Positions 6,653-14,761 of a stretch of 18,208 bases of DNA are shown here, in pieces. The first letter of the stretch is position 1; each line of letters begins with the position of its first letter. A program made the position numbers and the translations under genes. This DNA is from Flavobacteriaceae bacterium (GTDB taxonomy: Bacteria; Bacteroidota; Bacteroidia; Flavobacteriales; Flavobacteriaceae). The DNA lies in the NCBI GenBank assembly GCA_019090365.1, contig JAHRWC010000022.1, forward strand, positions 1-18,208, written 5' to 3'. The notes below the pieces were generated by a model. That model was not told the DNA's origin. It searched no databases and was given only the letters and a program-made list of their open reading frames with translations.

Positions 6653-6775
6653 GAATGGCATAACAATTGACTTACTATCAGTGAAAATAACAGTGTTTAT
6701 AGTATTTAAGGCTGGTTTTCAGAAAAGTAAAATTAATATTAAAAAAAACGAAGCATAAGTTATACCTAAATGTGT

Positions 6776-6786
6776 GACATTATGTC
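6776..6786. promoter_or_regulatory. Palindrome GACATTATGTC just before lon
   Basis: Perfect 5-bp arms GACAT / ATGTC surround one T, ending 12 bases before the lon ATG. The position is suitable for a regulator binding site near the transcription or translation start. No known regulator can be named from the sequence. Confidence 0.35.
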
Positions 6787-6798
6787 TTAGACTTATAT

Positions 6799-9249
6799 AT
6801 GGGAAGATCAAAACTTACCTCAATCGACAGTTTGTCATTTCAGGAATTGAATGAAGATGCAGAGTTAATTCCGTTAATGACTCCAGAAGATGAAGAAGCA
6901 ATGAATAAGGAAGAATTACCAGAAATTCTTCCAATATTACCTTTGCGAAATACAGTATTGTTTCCAGGAGTTGTAATACCAATTACAGCAGGAAGAGATA
7001 AATCAATAAAATTGATCAACGAAACCAATAAAGGGAATAAAGTGATTGGTGTGGTTTCTCAAATCGATGAAAATGTTGAAGATCCATTACTGAAAGATAT
7101 TAATAAAGTAGGAACCGTAGCTAGAATATTACGTGTGCTAAAAATGCCTGATGGAAACACTACGGTTATTTTACAAGGTAAAAAAAGGTTTGAAGTAAAA
7201 GAAGTGATTACCAACGAACCTTATATGACGGCAACCATTGGTGAAGTTACTGAAGCAAGACCTGCTACAGAAAATGAAGAGTTTGTTGCGATCATAGACT
7301 CAATTAAAGAAAAATCGTTAGAGATTATAAAAGACAGCCCAAATATTCCTTCGGAAGCTGCATTTGCTATTAAGAATATTGAGAGTAGTTCATTTTTAAT
7401 CAATTTTGTTTCTTCAAATTTGAATATTTCAGTTGAAGAAAAACAAAAACTTTTAGAGATAAACGACTTAAAAGAAAGAGCCTTAGAAACCCTTCGTTAT
7501 ATGAACGTAGAGTTACAAAAGTTATCTTTAAGAAATGATATTCAGTCGAAAGTTGAAAGCGATATCAATCAACAACAACGCGAGTATTTTCTTCACCAGC
7601 AAATGAAGACTATTCAAGAAGAATTGGGTGGAAATTCTTCAGAAGAAGAAATTGAAGAATTACGTAAACGTGCTAAAAGTAAGATTTGGACTAAAGATGT
7701 TTCTGAGCATTTTGACAAAGAATTGGCTAAAATGCAACGTATGAATCCGCAAATGGCTGAATACGGAATCCAAAGAAATTACTTAGATCTATATTTAGAT
7801 TTACCATGGGATCATTACAGTAAAGATAAGTTCGATCTAAAAAGAGCTAAAAGAATATTAGATAGAGATCATTTCGGACTTGAAGACGTAAAGAAAAGAA
7901 TCATAGAGCACTTAGCAGTATTGAAGCTGAGAAACGACATGAAATCGCCTATTCTATGTTTATATGGACCTCCAGGAGTTGGTAAAACATCTTTAGGTAA
8001 ATCAATTGCTGAAGCATTAGGAAGAAAATATGTGCGTATGTCTTTAGGAGGAATGCGTGATGAATCTGAAATAAGAGGACATCGTAAAACTTATATTGGA
8101 GCGATGCCTGGTCGTGTACTTAAAAATATTAAAAAAGCAGAAACTGGAAACCCAGTTTTTGTGTTAGATGAAATCGATAAACTTTCAGTTGGAAGTCAAG
8201 GAGATCCATCTTCTGCTTTATTAGAGGTTTTAGATCCAGAGCAAAACGACACTTTTTACGATAACTTTTTAGAAGTTGGATACGATTTATCTAAGGTTAT
8301 GTTTATCGCAACTTCAAATAGTTTAGGATCTATTCAGCCAGCGTTAAGAGATCGTATGGAGATTATCAATGTTTCTGGCTATACGATTGAAGAGAAAGTT
8401 GAAATTGGAAAACGTCATTTACTTCCGAAGTTATTAGTAGAACACGGGCTTACAAAAGAGCATATCAAAATAGGTAAGCCACAACTAGAAAAAATAGTTG
8501 AAGGTTATACAAGAGAGAGTGGAGTAAGAGGTCTTGAAAAACAATTAGCAAAAATGGTTCGTTATGCAGCAATGAAAATTGCTATGGAAGAATCATATGA
8601 TATTAAAATTACCAATGCAGTAATTATTGAAGTATTAGGTGCTCCAAAATTAGAGCGCGATAAATATGAAAGCAATGATGTTGCTGGAGTGGTAACTGGT
8701 TTAGCATGGACAAGAGTTGGTGGAGATATATTGTTTATTGAATCTATTTTATCGAAAGGGAAAGGAATGCTAACCTTAACTGGTAATCTAGGTAAGGTGA
8801 TGAAAGAATCTGCAACCATTGCGATGGAATATATTAAGTCGAATGCAAAAAGTTTAGGGTTAGATCCTGAAATTTTCGCAAAGTATAATGTTCATATTCA
8901 CGTACCTGAAGGAGCAACTCCTAAGGATGGACCAAGTGCAGGAGTTACTATGTTAACTTCATTAGTGTCATTATATACACAGCGTAAAGTAAAAAGAAGC
9001 TTGGCAATGACTGGAGAGATAACATTAAGAGGTAAAGTATTGCCAGTAGGAGGAATTAAAGAAAAAATTCTTGCAGCAAAAAGAGCTCACATTAAAGAGA
9101 TTTTACTTTGTGAAGATAACCGAAGAGATATTGAAGAAATAAAGCCTGAATACTTGAAAGGGTTAACTTTTCATTATGTGAAGGAGATGAAAGATGTAGT
9201 TAAATTTGCTATAACAAATCAAAAGGTGAAGAACGCAAAAAAACTATAG
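6799..9249 (+). CDS. lon: ATP-dependent protease Lon (endopeptidase La)
   Basis: A cytoplasmic hexameric AAA+ serine protease that degrades misfolded and regulatory proteins. The 816 residues match the usual bacterial LonA architecture. The N-terminal substrate-binding (PUA-like) domain spans about 42-240 ([19 protein letters not shown]) and is followed by a helical/coiled-coil part. In the AAA+ module, Walker A is GPPGVGKT at 390-397 and Walker B is VFVLDEID at 453-460. The C-terminal protease domain has Ser713 in PKDGPSAG and Lys756 in GGIKEK; the 43-residue spacing equals that of the E. coli Ser679/Lys722 dyad. The acidic N-terminal extension before residue 40 appears typical of flavobacterial homologues. 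The ATG at 6799 has no Shine-Dalgarno. The gene is divergent from the sigma operon and 119 bases before porQ. Confidence 0.98.
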   Translation: MGRSKLTSIDSLSFQELNEDAELIPLMTPEDEEAMNKEELPEILPILPLRNTVLFPGVVIPITAGRDKSIKLINETNKGNKVIGVVSQIDENVEDPLLKDINKVGTVARILRVLKMPDGNTTVILQGKKRFEVKEVITNEPYMTATIGEVTEARPATENEEFVAIIDSIKEKSLEIIKDSPNIPSEAAFAIKNIESSSFLINFVSSNLNISVEEKQKLLEINDLKERALETLRYMNVELQKLSLRNDIQSKVESDINQQQREYFLHQQMKTIQEELGGNSSEEEIEELRKRAKSKIWTKDVSEHFDKELAKMQRMNPQMAEYGIQRNYLDLYLDLPWDHYSKDKFDLKRAKRILDRDHFGLEDVKKRIIEHLAVLKLRNDMKSPILCLYGPPGVGKTSLGKSIAEALGRKYVRMSLGGMRDESEIRGHRKTYIGAMPGRVLKNIKKAETGNPVFVLDEIDKLSVGSQGDPSSALLEVLDPEQNDTFYDNFLEVGYDLSKVMFIATSNSLGSIQPALRDRMEIINVSGYTIEEKVEIGKRHLLPKLLVEHGLTKEHIKIGKPQLEKIVEGYTRESGVRGLEKQLAKMVRYAAMKIAMEESYDIKITNAVIIEVLGAPKLERDKYESNDVAGVVTGLAWTRVGGDILFIESILSKGKGMLTLTGNLGKVMKESATIAMEYIKSNAKSLGLDPEIFAKYNVHIHVPEGATPKDGPSAGVTMLTSLVSLYTQRKVKRSLAMTGEITLRGKVLPVGGIKEKILAAKRAHIKEILLCEDNRRDIEEIKPEYLKGLTFHYVKEMKDVVKFAITNQKVKNAKKL

Positions 9250-9368
9250 TTTAAAATTTATAATCTGTATTTAAAGGAAATAATAAGATAGATGTTAGAA
9301 TCCTTTTTAATACAATGAAAATAAATTATACTTGTATTCGTTAACATTCAAGACAAGGTGAAACATTT

Positions 9369-10391
9369 ATGAACCAAAAAGGTTTGTTTTTATTGATATT
9401 ATTTACTTCAACTATAGCATTGGCGCAGGTTGGTGGTAAAAACACATATCAGTTTTTAAGTTTAGTTAATTCTCCTCGAGAAGCTGCATTAGGAGGAAAA
9501 GTAGTAACTAATTACGATTATGATCCTACACAAGCCTTATACAATCCTGCGACGATAAATCCAGCTATGGATAATCAATTATCAGTAAATTATAATAATT
9601 ATATTGGTGATGTAAACTATGGTACAGCAAGTTACGCCTATTTATGGGATCGAAGAACTCAAGTGCTACATGCAGGTGTTACCTATATTAATTATGGAAG
9701 TTTTGATGGGTATGATGAGTTAGGGAATGCAACTAGTAGTTTTAGTGGTGGAGAAGTAGCTCTTTCAGTTGGACATGCGCGAAACATCTTATTTACCAAT
9801 TTTCATGTTGGGGTGAATGTAAAATTAATTTCATCAAAACTTGAGCAATACTCTTCTTTTGGAGGTGCTTTAGATATTGGTGTTATGTATGTGTATGATG
9901 ATTGGGATCTTCATATAACGGGAGTTGCTCGTAATATTGGAACTCAGTTTACACCCTATGATGAGGTGTATGAACCTCTTCCTTTTGAATTGATTTTTGG
10001 TATTTCACAAACTTTAGAAAACATTCCTATTCGTTGGCACTTAACCTTTGAAAACATGCAGGTTTGGAACATAGCTTTTGCTAATCCAGCTAGAGGTGAT
10101 ACAGATCTTGAAGGTAATACTACCGAAGAAAAGATAAATTTTATAGATAATACATTTAGACATACGATTATTGGTATTGAATTATTTCCAGAAAAGGGAT
10201 TTAATATTAGACTTGGATATAATTTACGTAGGGCAGAAGAACTTAGAATTGTTGAGCAAAGGGCTTTTGCAGGATTAAGTGCAGGATTTTCTATAAAACT
10301 GAATAAATTGCGTTTTAGTTATACTTATTCTAAGTATAGTACAGCAGCTAATACAAGCTTTTTCGGACTGAATATCGATTTAGGCCGTTAA
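9369..10391 (+). CDS. porQ: Type IX secretion system outer-membrane protein PorQ
   Basis: A 340-residue outer-membrane beta-barrel protein of the PorV/FadL-like class. It has a signal peptide at about 1-19 with cleavage at ALA-Q. The mature start QVGGKNTYQFLSLVNSPREAALGG, followed by YNPATINPAMDNQLSVNYNNY, is the recognisable PorQ signature. The rest alternates aromatic-rich strands, ending in FSYTYSKYSTAANTSFFGLNIDLGR. In Porphyromonas gingivalis PorQ acts with PorU, PorV and PorZ in the surface attachment complex that processes type IX cargo and links it to anionic LPS. It lies between lon and cmk; the porQ-cmk pairing is, from memory, common in Flavobacteriia. Stop TAA is 48 bases before the cmk start, so co-transcription is likely. 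The rest of the secretion system and its cargo are outside the window. Confidence 0.88.
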   Translation: MNQKGLFLLILFTSTIALAQVGGKNTYQFLSLVNSPREAALGGKVVTNYDYDPTQALYNPATINPAMDNQLSVNYNNYIGDVNYGTASYAYLWDRRTQVLHAGVTYINYGSFDGYDELGNATSSFSGGEVALSVGHARNILFTNFHVGVNVKLISSKLEQYSSFGGALDIGVMYVYDDWDLHITGVARNIGTQFTPYDEVYEPLPFELIFGISQTLENIPIRWHLTFENMQVWNIAFANPARGDTDLEGNTTEEKINFIDNTFRHTIIGIELFPEKGFNIRLGYNLRRAEELRIVEQRAFAGLSAGFSIKLNKLRFSYTYSKYSTAANTSFFGLNIDLGR

Positions 10392-10434
10392 TTCATTACA
10401 TTTGAATTATTATCAAAAAAGAACCAAATTCATC

Positions 10435-10442
10435 TACTTTTG
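10435..10442 (+). promoter_or_regulatory. TAnnTTTG-like box overlapping the cmk start codon
   Basis: TACTTTTG matches the Bacteroidota -7 consensus exactly, but its last three bases are the TTG assigned as the cmk start. If it is used as a promoter, transcripts would begin after that codon. It may simply be a chance match in the short porQ-cmk spacer. Confidence 0.3.
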
Positions 10443-11135
10443 AAAAAAATTACAATTGCAATTGATGGTTATTCTTCTACAGGTAAAAGCACTGTCGCTA
10501 AACAAATAGCAGACTATTTTGATTATGTATATGTGGACTCTGGTGCTATGTATAGAGCAATAACATTGTATGCATTACAAAATGATTTTATTTCAGAAAA
10601 TAAATTTGATAAGAATCCTCTTATTAACTCACTCAATAATATCAATTTAAAATTTAATAAAAATTCATCAACAGGTAAAGCTGAAATATTTTTAAATGGT
10701 ATTAATGTAGAAAGAGAAATTAGGACTTTGCGAGTTTCAGAATTCGTAAGTCCAATTGCCACTCTTTCTGAAGTAAGAGCAAAATTAGTTCAGCAGCAAC
10801 AAATCATGGGAAATGATAAAGGGATTGTGATGGATGGAAGAGATATTGGAACGGTAGTTTTTCCTGAAGCAGAATTAAAACTATTTATGAATGCCAATGC
10901 AGAACAAAGAGCAAAAAGACGTTTCAATGAACTTATTGAAAGAGGCGATTCTGTTTCCTATGAAGAGATATTACATAATGTCATAGAACGCGATCGTATT
11001 GACACTACACGAAAAGATTCCCCTTTAATTAAAGCAAAAGATGCTATAGAAATTGACAACTCCGAAATGAATTTAGAGGATCAATTTCAAACCATTCTTC
11101 AGTTAGCAAAAGATAGAGTAGCAGGACGCGTTTAA
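10440..11135 (+). CDS. cmk: Cytidylate kinase (CMP/dCMP kinase)
   Basis: Phosphorylates CMP and dCMP with ATP, feeding CTP and dCTP synthesis in the cytoplasm. The 231 residues are normal for the bacterial family. The P-loop is GYSSTGKST at 10-18 (Lys16). YVDSGAMYRAITL (31-43) is the NMP-binding start, MDGRDIGTVVFPEAELKLFMNA (131-152) contains the nucleotide-binding Asp-Gly-Arg-Asp, and RDRIDTTRKDSPL (184-196) is the lid region. The start is TTG at 10440. No ATG lies in frame between it and the stop codon shared with the porQ frame at 10389-10391, and the resulting MKKITIAIDG N-terminus is the one expected. The next in-frame ATG (residue 37) would remove the P-loop. It probably forms an operon with porQ. 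Confidence 0.96.
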   Translation: MKKITIAIDGYSSTGKSTVAKQIADYFDYVYVDSGAMYRAITLYALQNDFISENKFDKNPLINSLNNINLKFNKNSSTGKAEIFLNGINVEREIRTLRVSEFVSPIATLSEVRAKLVQQQQIMGNDKGIVMDGRDIGTVVFPEAELKLFMNANAEQRAKRRFNELIERGDSVSYEEILHNVIERDRIDTTRKDSPLIKAKDAIEIDNSEMNLEDQFQTILQLAKDRVAGRV

Positions 11136-11196
11136 TATTGTTATTACTTTATTCTTTATAAATGAAATAAAACACCAATAAGTCTTTTCATATAAT

Positions 11197-11204
11197 TATA
11201 TTCG
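11197..11204 (+). promoter_or_regulatory. Promoter -7 box (TATATTCG) for the two-repeat lipoprotein
   Basis: TATATTCG is a TAnnTTTG-type box with the TTCG variant. It lies 34 bases before the ATG at 11239 in the 103-bp gap after cmk. No GC-rich terminator follows cmk, so read-through into this gene is possible. Confidence 0.55.
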
Positions 11205-11238
11205 CAGCTAATTTAATATCAACAAAATATAATTAAAA

Positions 11239-12159
11239 ATGAAAAAACAATTATTGAAGATTAGCTTTTTTGCTTTACTATTAGTAGGTATGGTAAGTTG
11301 TAGTAGTGATGACTCTAATGAAAATGATAATAACCCTGCTCCAGAAGGTCAATTTATAGCAACGATAGATGCTAATGCATTTGTAGCAAGTAGTAATTTT
11401 GCAGCTGCTAGTTTTGTGAATGGTATCTTTAATGTAAGCGCTTTAAATACTTCAACAAATGAAACGATAGTGATCACAATTTCTGAAGGCTCTGTTGGAA
11501 CATTCGATTTAAGTGATGCGTCTAATTTAACTGCAGGTGCAGTGTATACATTAAATGGTGGAAATTCTTATGGTTCGGTTGCTGAAGGAGGATCTGGACA
11601 GTTAATCATCACGAAGATTGATGAGGAAAACGGATTAGCTTCAGGTACTTTTCAATTTGTAGGTACACGCCAAATAGATGATAATGGAAATATTGTAGAT
11701 GAAAGTGTAACTGTAACTAATGGTGCTTTTAATAACATACCACTTGCAACTGATGTTGGTGGTAATTCAAATAATACATTAACAGCTAAAGTTGATGGTA
11801 TAGCTCCAAATTTTGATAGTGTAAATGCAATTTATTCAGATTTACTAGGGCCAATGGTTACTGTTAGTGCAATATCTAATGCAACGTCTCAAAACATAGG
11901 TTTTTCAATTCCTGAGGATACAGAACTTGGAACTTTTGAATTAACTTCATATGGTGACTTTAGAGGCTTATATGCTCCTGTATTAGGTGGAGAAAAGATT
12001 TATGGTCCAACTTCTGGGTCAATTACAATAACTAGTCTTGATACAACAGCAAAAACAATTACTGGTACTTTTGAGTTTACAGCTGAGGATTTAGATATAT
12101 TAAACTCAGATGGAAATGTTTTTGAAATTACTGAAGGTGTATTTTCAGTAGAATATTAA
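11239..12159 (+). CDS. Secreted lipoprotein with two DUF6252-like repeats
   Basis: A 306-residue probable surface lipoprotein of unknown function. The signal peptide MKKQLLKISFFALLLVGMVS ends at Cys21 (lipobox MVSC). The following SSDDSNENDNN is serine/acidic-rich, as in Bacteroidota lipoprotein export signals, and leads into a short linker. Two repeats follow at about 37-168 and 179-306. Each starts with (A/K)(T/V)D(A/G) and contains a GTF(D/E)L element, a SG(Q/S)(L/I)(I/T)IT strand, a SGTF/TGTF strand and a VTNGAF or ITEGVFSVEY end. These features recur in the 387-3556 paralogues, so this is a shorter, diverged relative. The gene has its own -7 box and ends at the shared hairpin with pheT. 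The DUF name is from recall, not a search. Confidence 0.82.
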   Translation: MKKQLLKISFFALLLVGMVSCSSDDSNENDNNPAPEGQFIATIDANAFVASSNFAAASFVNGIFNVSALNTSTNETIVITISEGSVGTFDLSDASNLTAGAVYTLNGGNSYGSVAEGGSGQLIITKIDEENGLASGTFQFVGTRQIDDNGNIVDESVTVTNGAFNNIPLATDVGGNSNNTLTAKVDGIAPNFDSVNAIYSDLLGPMVTVSAISNATSQNIGFSIPEDTELGTFELTSYGDFRGLYAPVLGGEKIYGPTSGSITITSLDTTAKTITGTFEFTAEDLDILNSDGNVFEITEGVFSVEY

Positions 12160-12176
12160 ATCTGAAAACATTATAA

Positions 12177-12213
12177 AAAAAAGAGGCTATTGAATTTCAA
12201 TAGCCTCTTTTTT
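12177..12213. terminator. Bidirectional terminator between lipoprotein and pheT
   Basis: A 17-bp inverted repeat (12177-12193 with 12197-12213) is centred on base 12195. It includes AGAGGCTATTGA / TCAATAGCCTCT, with an A-run on the left and a T-run on the right. It lies 18 bases after the lipoprotein stop and 24 bases from the pheT stop, so it can end both converging transcripts. Confidence 0.93.
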
Positions 12214-12236
12214 ATGGTATAAAAACGATTCTTTAT

Positions 12237-14663
12237 TTATCTCAAACTAGCGCCTAATTCTTTTTCAAATCGTTCTTGAAGCTTTTTCATTATTTTATCT
12301 ATTTGCTTGTCAGTTAAAGTTTTACGGTCATCTTGTAAAGTAAAACTTAAAGCGTATGATTTTTTTCCTTTGGGTAAATTTTTACCAGTATAAACATCAA
12401 AAAGTCTAACGTTTTTCAATAAATTACGTTCTGTTTTTTGAGCAATTTCTCTTAACTCATCAAATGAAACTGATTCATCTAAAAGCAAAGCAAAATCCCT
12501 TTTTACTTGTGGAAATTTAGGTATTGGTTTTAGTTTGAAATTTTCTGTTGAAAGTTCTTCTAAAACTGCATCCCAGTGAAAATCTGTGTATAAAATTTCA
12601 GATCCAATACTAAAATGATTTGTTATTTTTTTGTTGATAATTCCAAATTCTACAAGAACTTTATTGTTCTTTGAGAAGGAAATTCCTTCTGTGAAGATAT
12701 CGTTACTTACTCCTTTTTCAGAATAATCAGAAATTCCTAGTCTTTCAAGAATAGAAGATACTATTCCTTTAAAATAAAAGAAATCACTGTTTTGAGGAAT
12801 ATGCGTCCAATTGTCATCATATTTCGATCCTGAAACAACTAATGTTAAGTGTTTGTTTTCAGCTCTACCATTTGTATAATTATGATATGTTTTACCAAAC
12901 TCAAATAATTTTACATTAGCTGCTTTTCTGTTAATGTTGTAGGCTAAAGCTTCTAAAGCATTAAATAACATAGACTGTCTAAGAACAGATAAGTCATTGC
13001 TTAAAGGATTCAGCATTTCAACATTATAGTCAGCATTTAGCATCTCACTTAATTCTGTATATTTTGGAGAGGTTAGTGAATTGCCGAGCATTTCATGAAA
13101 ACCTAATGAAGTTAATAAAGAACCAATTTTATTTTGAATTTGATAATCTTCAATAACTTGAGTTGAAGAAATAGAAGCGTTAAGTTTTTCTGTAAATTTA
13201 ATGTTGTTATAACCGTAAACTCTTAGAATTTCTTCTATGACATCAGCTTCTCTTGTAACGTCGTTTCTATAGGCAGGTATTGTCATGCCTAATCCTGCTT
13301 CAGTAATATTATTGATTTTAATTTCTAAAGAAGTTAAAATTTCTTTTATTATTTCCTTTGGAATTTCTTCACCAATAAGTTTAGTGGCATTTTCGAAATT
13401 TAAGAATACTTGATGATCTTCAATTTTTTTTGGATAGATGTCAACAACATCACTCGTAATTTCACCACCAGCCAATTCAATAATTAACAAGGCAGCTCTC
13501 ATCAATGCATATTCAGTAATATTAGGGTCTATGCCTCGTTCAAATCTAAACGAAGCATCTGTATTTAAGCCGTGACGCTTTGCAGTTTTTCTAACATTAA
13601 TAGGGTTAAAGAATGCGCTTTCAAGAAAAATACTTGTAGTAGATTCAGTAACTCCACTATTTATTCCACCAAAAACACCAGCAATACACATTGGTTTTTC
13701 GTTATCGCAAATCATTAAATCTTCTTCATGTAATTCACGTTCTACTTCATCAAGCGTGATAAATTTTGTACCTTTTGGTAGTGTTTTAACTATAATTTTC
13801 TCACCATTAATTTTAGCAGTATCAAATGCATGCAAAGGTTGTCCTAAGTCGTGTAATACATAGTTAGTAGCGTCAACAATATTGTTGATAGGGCTTAACC
13901 CAATAGCTTTTAGTCTGTTTTGTAACCATTGAGGAGACTCTTTCACTTTAAGTCCACTAATCGTCACGCCACAATATCTGGGCGCTAATTTATTATCTTC
14001 TACTTCAACATCAATTTTATTTGTACGATCATTTACTCTAAACTGACTGTTGGAAGGGGTAATTAGCTCTAAAGAGACTTCTTTGCGTAATAAACCAGCT
14101 TTAAGATCTCTTGCAACTCCCCAATGGCTCATTGCATCTGCTCGGTTTGGGGTTAACCCTATTTCAAAAATTAAATCATTTTCAATATCAAAAACATCTG
14201 AAGCTTTAGTTCCAGGAGAAAGTTCTGCGTCAAGAACCATAATACCATCGTGACCTTTACCAAGACCTAATTCATCTTCAGCACAGATCATTCCTTCACT
14301 AACTTCACCTCTAATTTTACCTTTTTTAATCTTCCAAGGTTTTCCTTCAGGGTCATATAAGGTAGTGCCGATTGTTGCTACAGGAACTTTTTGACCTTCA
14401 GCAACATTACTAGCGCCACAAACAATCTGTATGTTCTCGCCAGAGCCAACATCTACTTTGGTAACTTTTAATCGATCTGCATTTGGATGTTGTTCACAGC
14501 TTAGTACGTGTCCAACAACAATTCCTTGAAGACCTCCTTTAACGGATTCAAAGGGCTCAATGCCTTCAATTTCCAATCCAAGATCAGTTAATAATTCGCC
14601 AGTTTCCTCAGCTTTCCAATCTATATTAATAAACTGTTTTAACCAGTTGTATGAAATCTTCAT
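12237..14663 (-). CDS. pheT: Phenylalanine-tRNA ligase beta subunit
   Basis: The beta subunit of the cytoplasmic alpha2-beta2 enzyme that charges tRNA-Phe. The 808 residues are full length. The domain order is standard. An EMAP/OB-like tRNA-binding domain lies at about 42-155 (VGHVLSCEQHPNADRLKVTKV, IVCGASNVAEGQKVPVA). The B3/B4 editing region is at about 223-400 (LSPINNIVDATNYVLHDLGQPLHAFD, GINSGVTESTTSIFLESAFF, TDASFRFERG). B5 is at about 412-485 (IPAYRNDVTREADVIEEILRVYGYNN). A catalytic-like core follows, and the anticodon-binding FDX-ACB domain is at 715-808 (PKFPQVKRDFALL). pheS is not adjacent. A consensus -7 box lies 23 bases upstream. The gene converges with the two-repeat lipoprotein and diverges from the thioredoxin lipoprotein. 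Confidence 0.98.
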   Translation of the reverse strand: MKISYNWLKQFINIDWKAEETGELLTDLGLEIEGIEPFESVKGGLQGIVVGHVLSCEQHPNADRLKVTKVDVGSGENIQIVCGASNVAEGQKVPVATIGTTLYDPEGKPWKIKKGKIRGEVSEGMICAEDELGLGKGHDGIMVLDAELSPGTKASDVFDIENDLIFEIGLTPNRADAMSHWGVARDLKAGLLRKEVSLELITPSNSQFRVNDRTNKIDVEVEDNKLAPRYCGVTISGLKVKESPQWLQNRLKAIGLSPINNIVDATNYVLHDLGQPLHAFDTAKINGEKIIVKTLPKGTKFITLDEVERELHEEDLMICDNEKPMCIAGVFGGINSGVTESTTSIFLESAFFNPINVRKTAKRHGLNTDASFRFERGIDPNITEYALMRAALLIIELAGGEITSDVVDIYPKKIEDHQVFLNFENATKLIGEEIPKEIIKEILTSLEIKINNITEAGLGMTIPAYRNDVTREADVIEEILRVYGYNNIKFTEKLNASISSTQVIEDYQIQNKIGSLLTSLGFHEMLGNSLTSPKYTELSEMLNADYNVEMLNPLSNDLSVLRQSMLFNALEALAYNINRKAANVKLFEFGKTYHNYTNGRAENKHLTLVVSGSKYDDNWTHIPQNSDFFYFKGIVSSILERLGISDYSEKGVSNDIFTEGISFSKNNKVLVEFGIINKKITNHFSIGSEILYTDFHWDAVLEELSTENFKLKPIPKFPQVKRDFALLLDESVSFDELREIAQKTERNLLKNVRLFDVYTGKNLPKGKKSYALSFTLQDDRKTLTDKQIDKIMKKLQERFEKELGASLR

Positions 14664-14686
14664 TCTTAAAATTTATTTTCAAAACG

Positions 14687-14694
14687 CAAAGATA
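14687..14694 (-). promoter_or_regulatory. Promoter -7 box (TATCTTTG) for pheT
   Basis: On the - strand TATCTTTG matches TAnnTTTG exactly and is followed by CG, 23 bases before the pheT ATG at 14663. The spacing leaves a short leader of roughly 15-18 bases. A -33 element is not obvious. Confidence 0.65.
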
Positions 14695-14727
14695 CTATTT
14701 ACAGTAATTTTTGTAAGTATTTTTTAA

Positions 14728-14735
14728 TACTTTCG
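14728..14735 (+). promoter_or_regulatory. Promoter -7 box (TACTTTCG) for the thioredoxin lipoprotein
   Basis: TACTTTCG is a TAnnTTTG-type box with the TTCG variant, 26 bases before the ATG at 14762. A TTTG lies at 14710-14713, but only 14 bases separate the two, less than the usual 17-23. This box and the pheT box are 33 bases apart on opposite strands, so the two promoter regions overlap. Confidence 0.5.
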
Positions 14736-14761
14736 GCAATAAGATTATAAAAATAAATTTT

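Noticed and set aside
11140..11175. AT-rich inverted repeat after cmk as a terminator
   Set aside because: Only 6 A-T pairs with mismatches next to the loop and no clear T-run; too weak to call.
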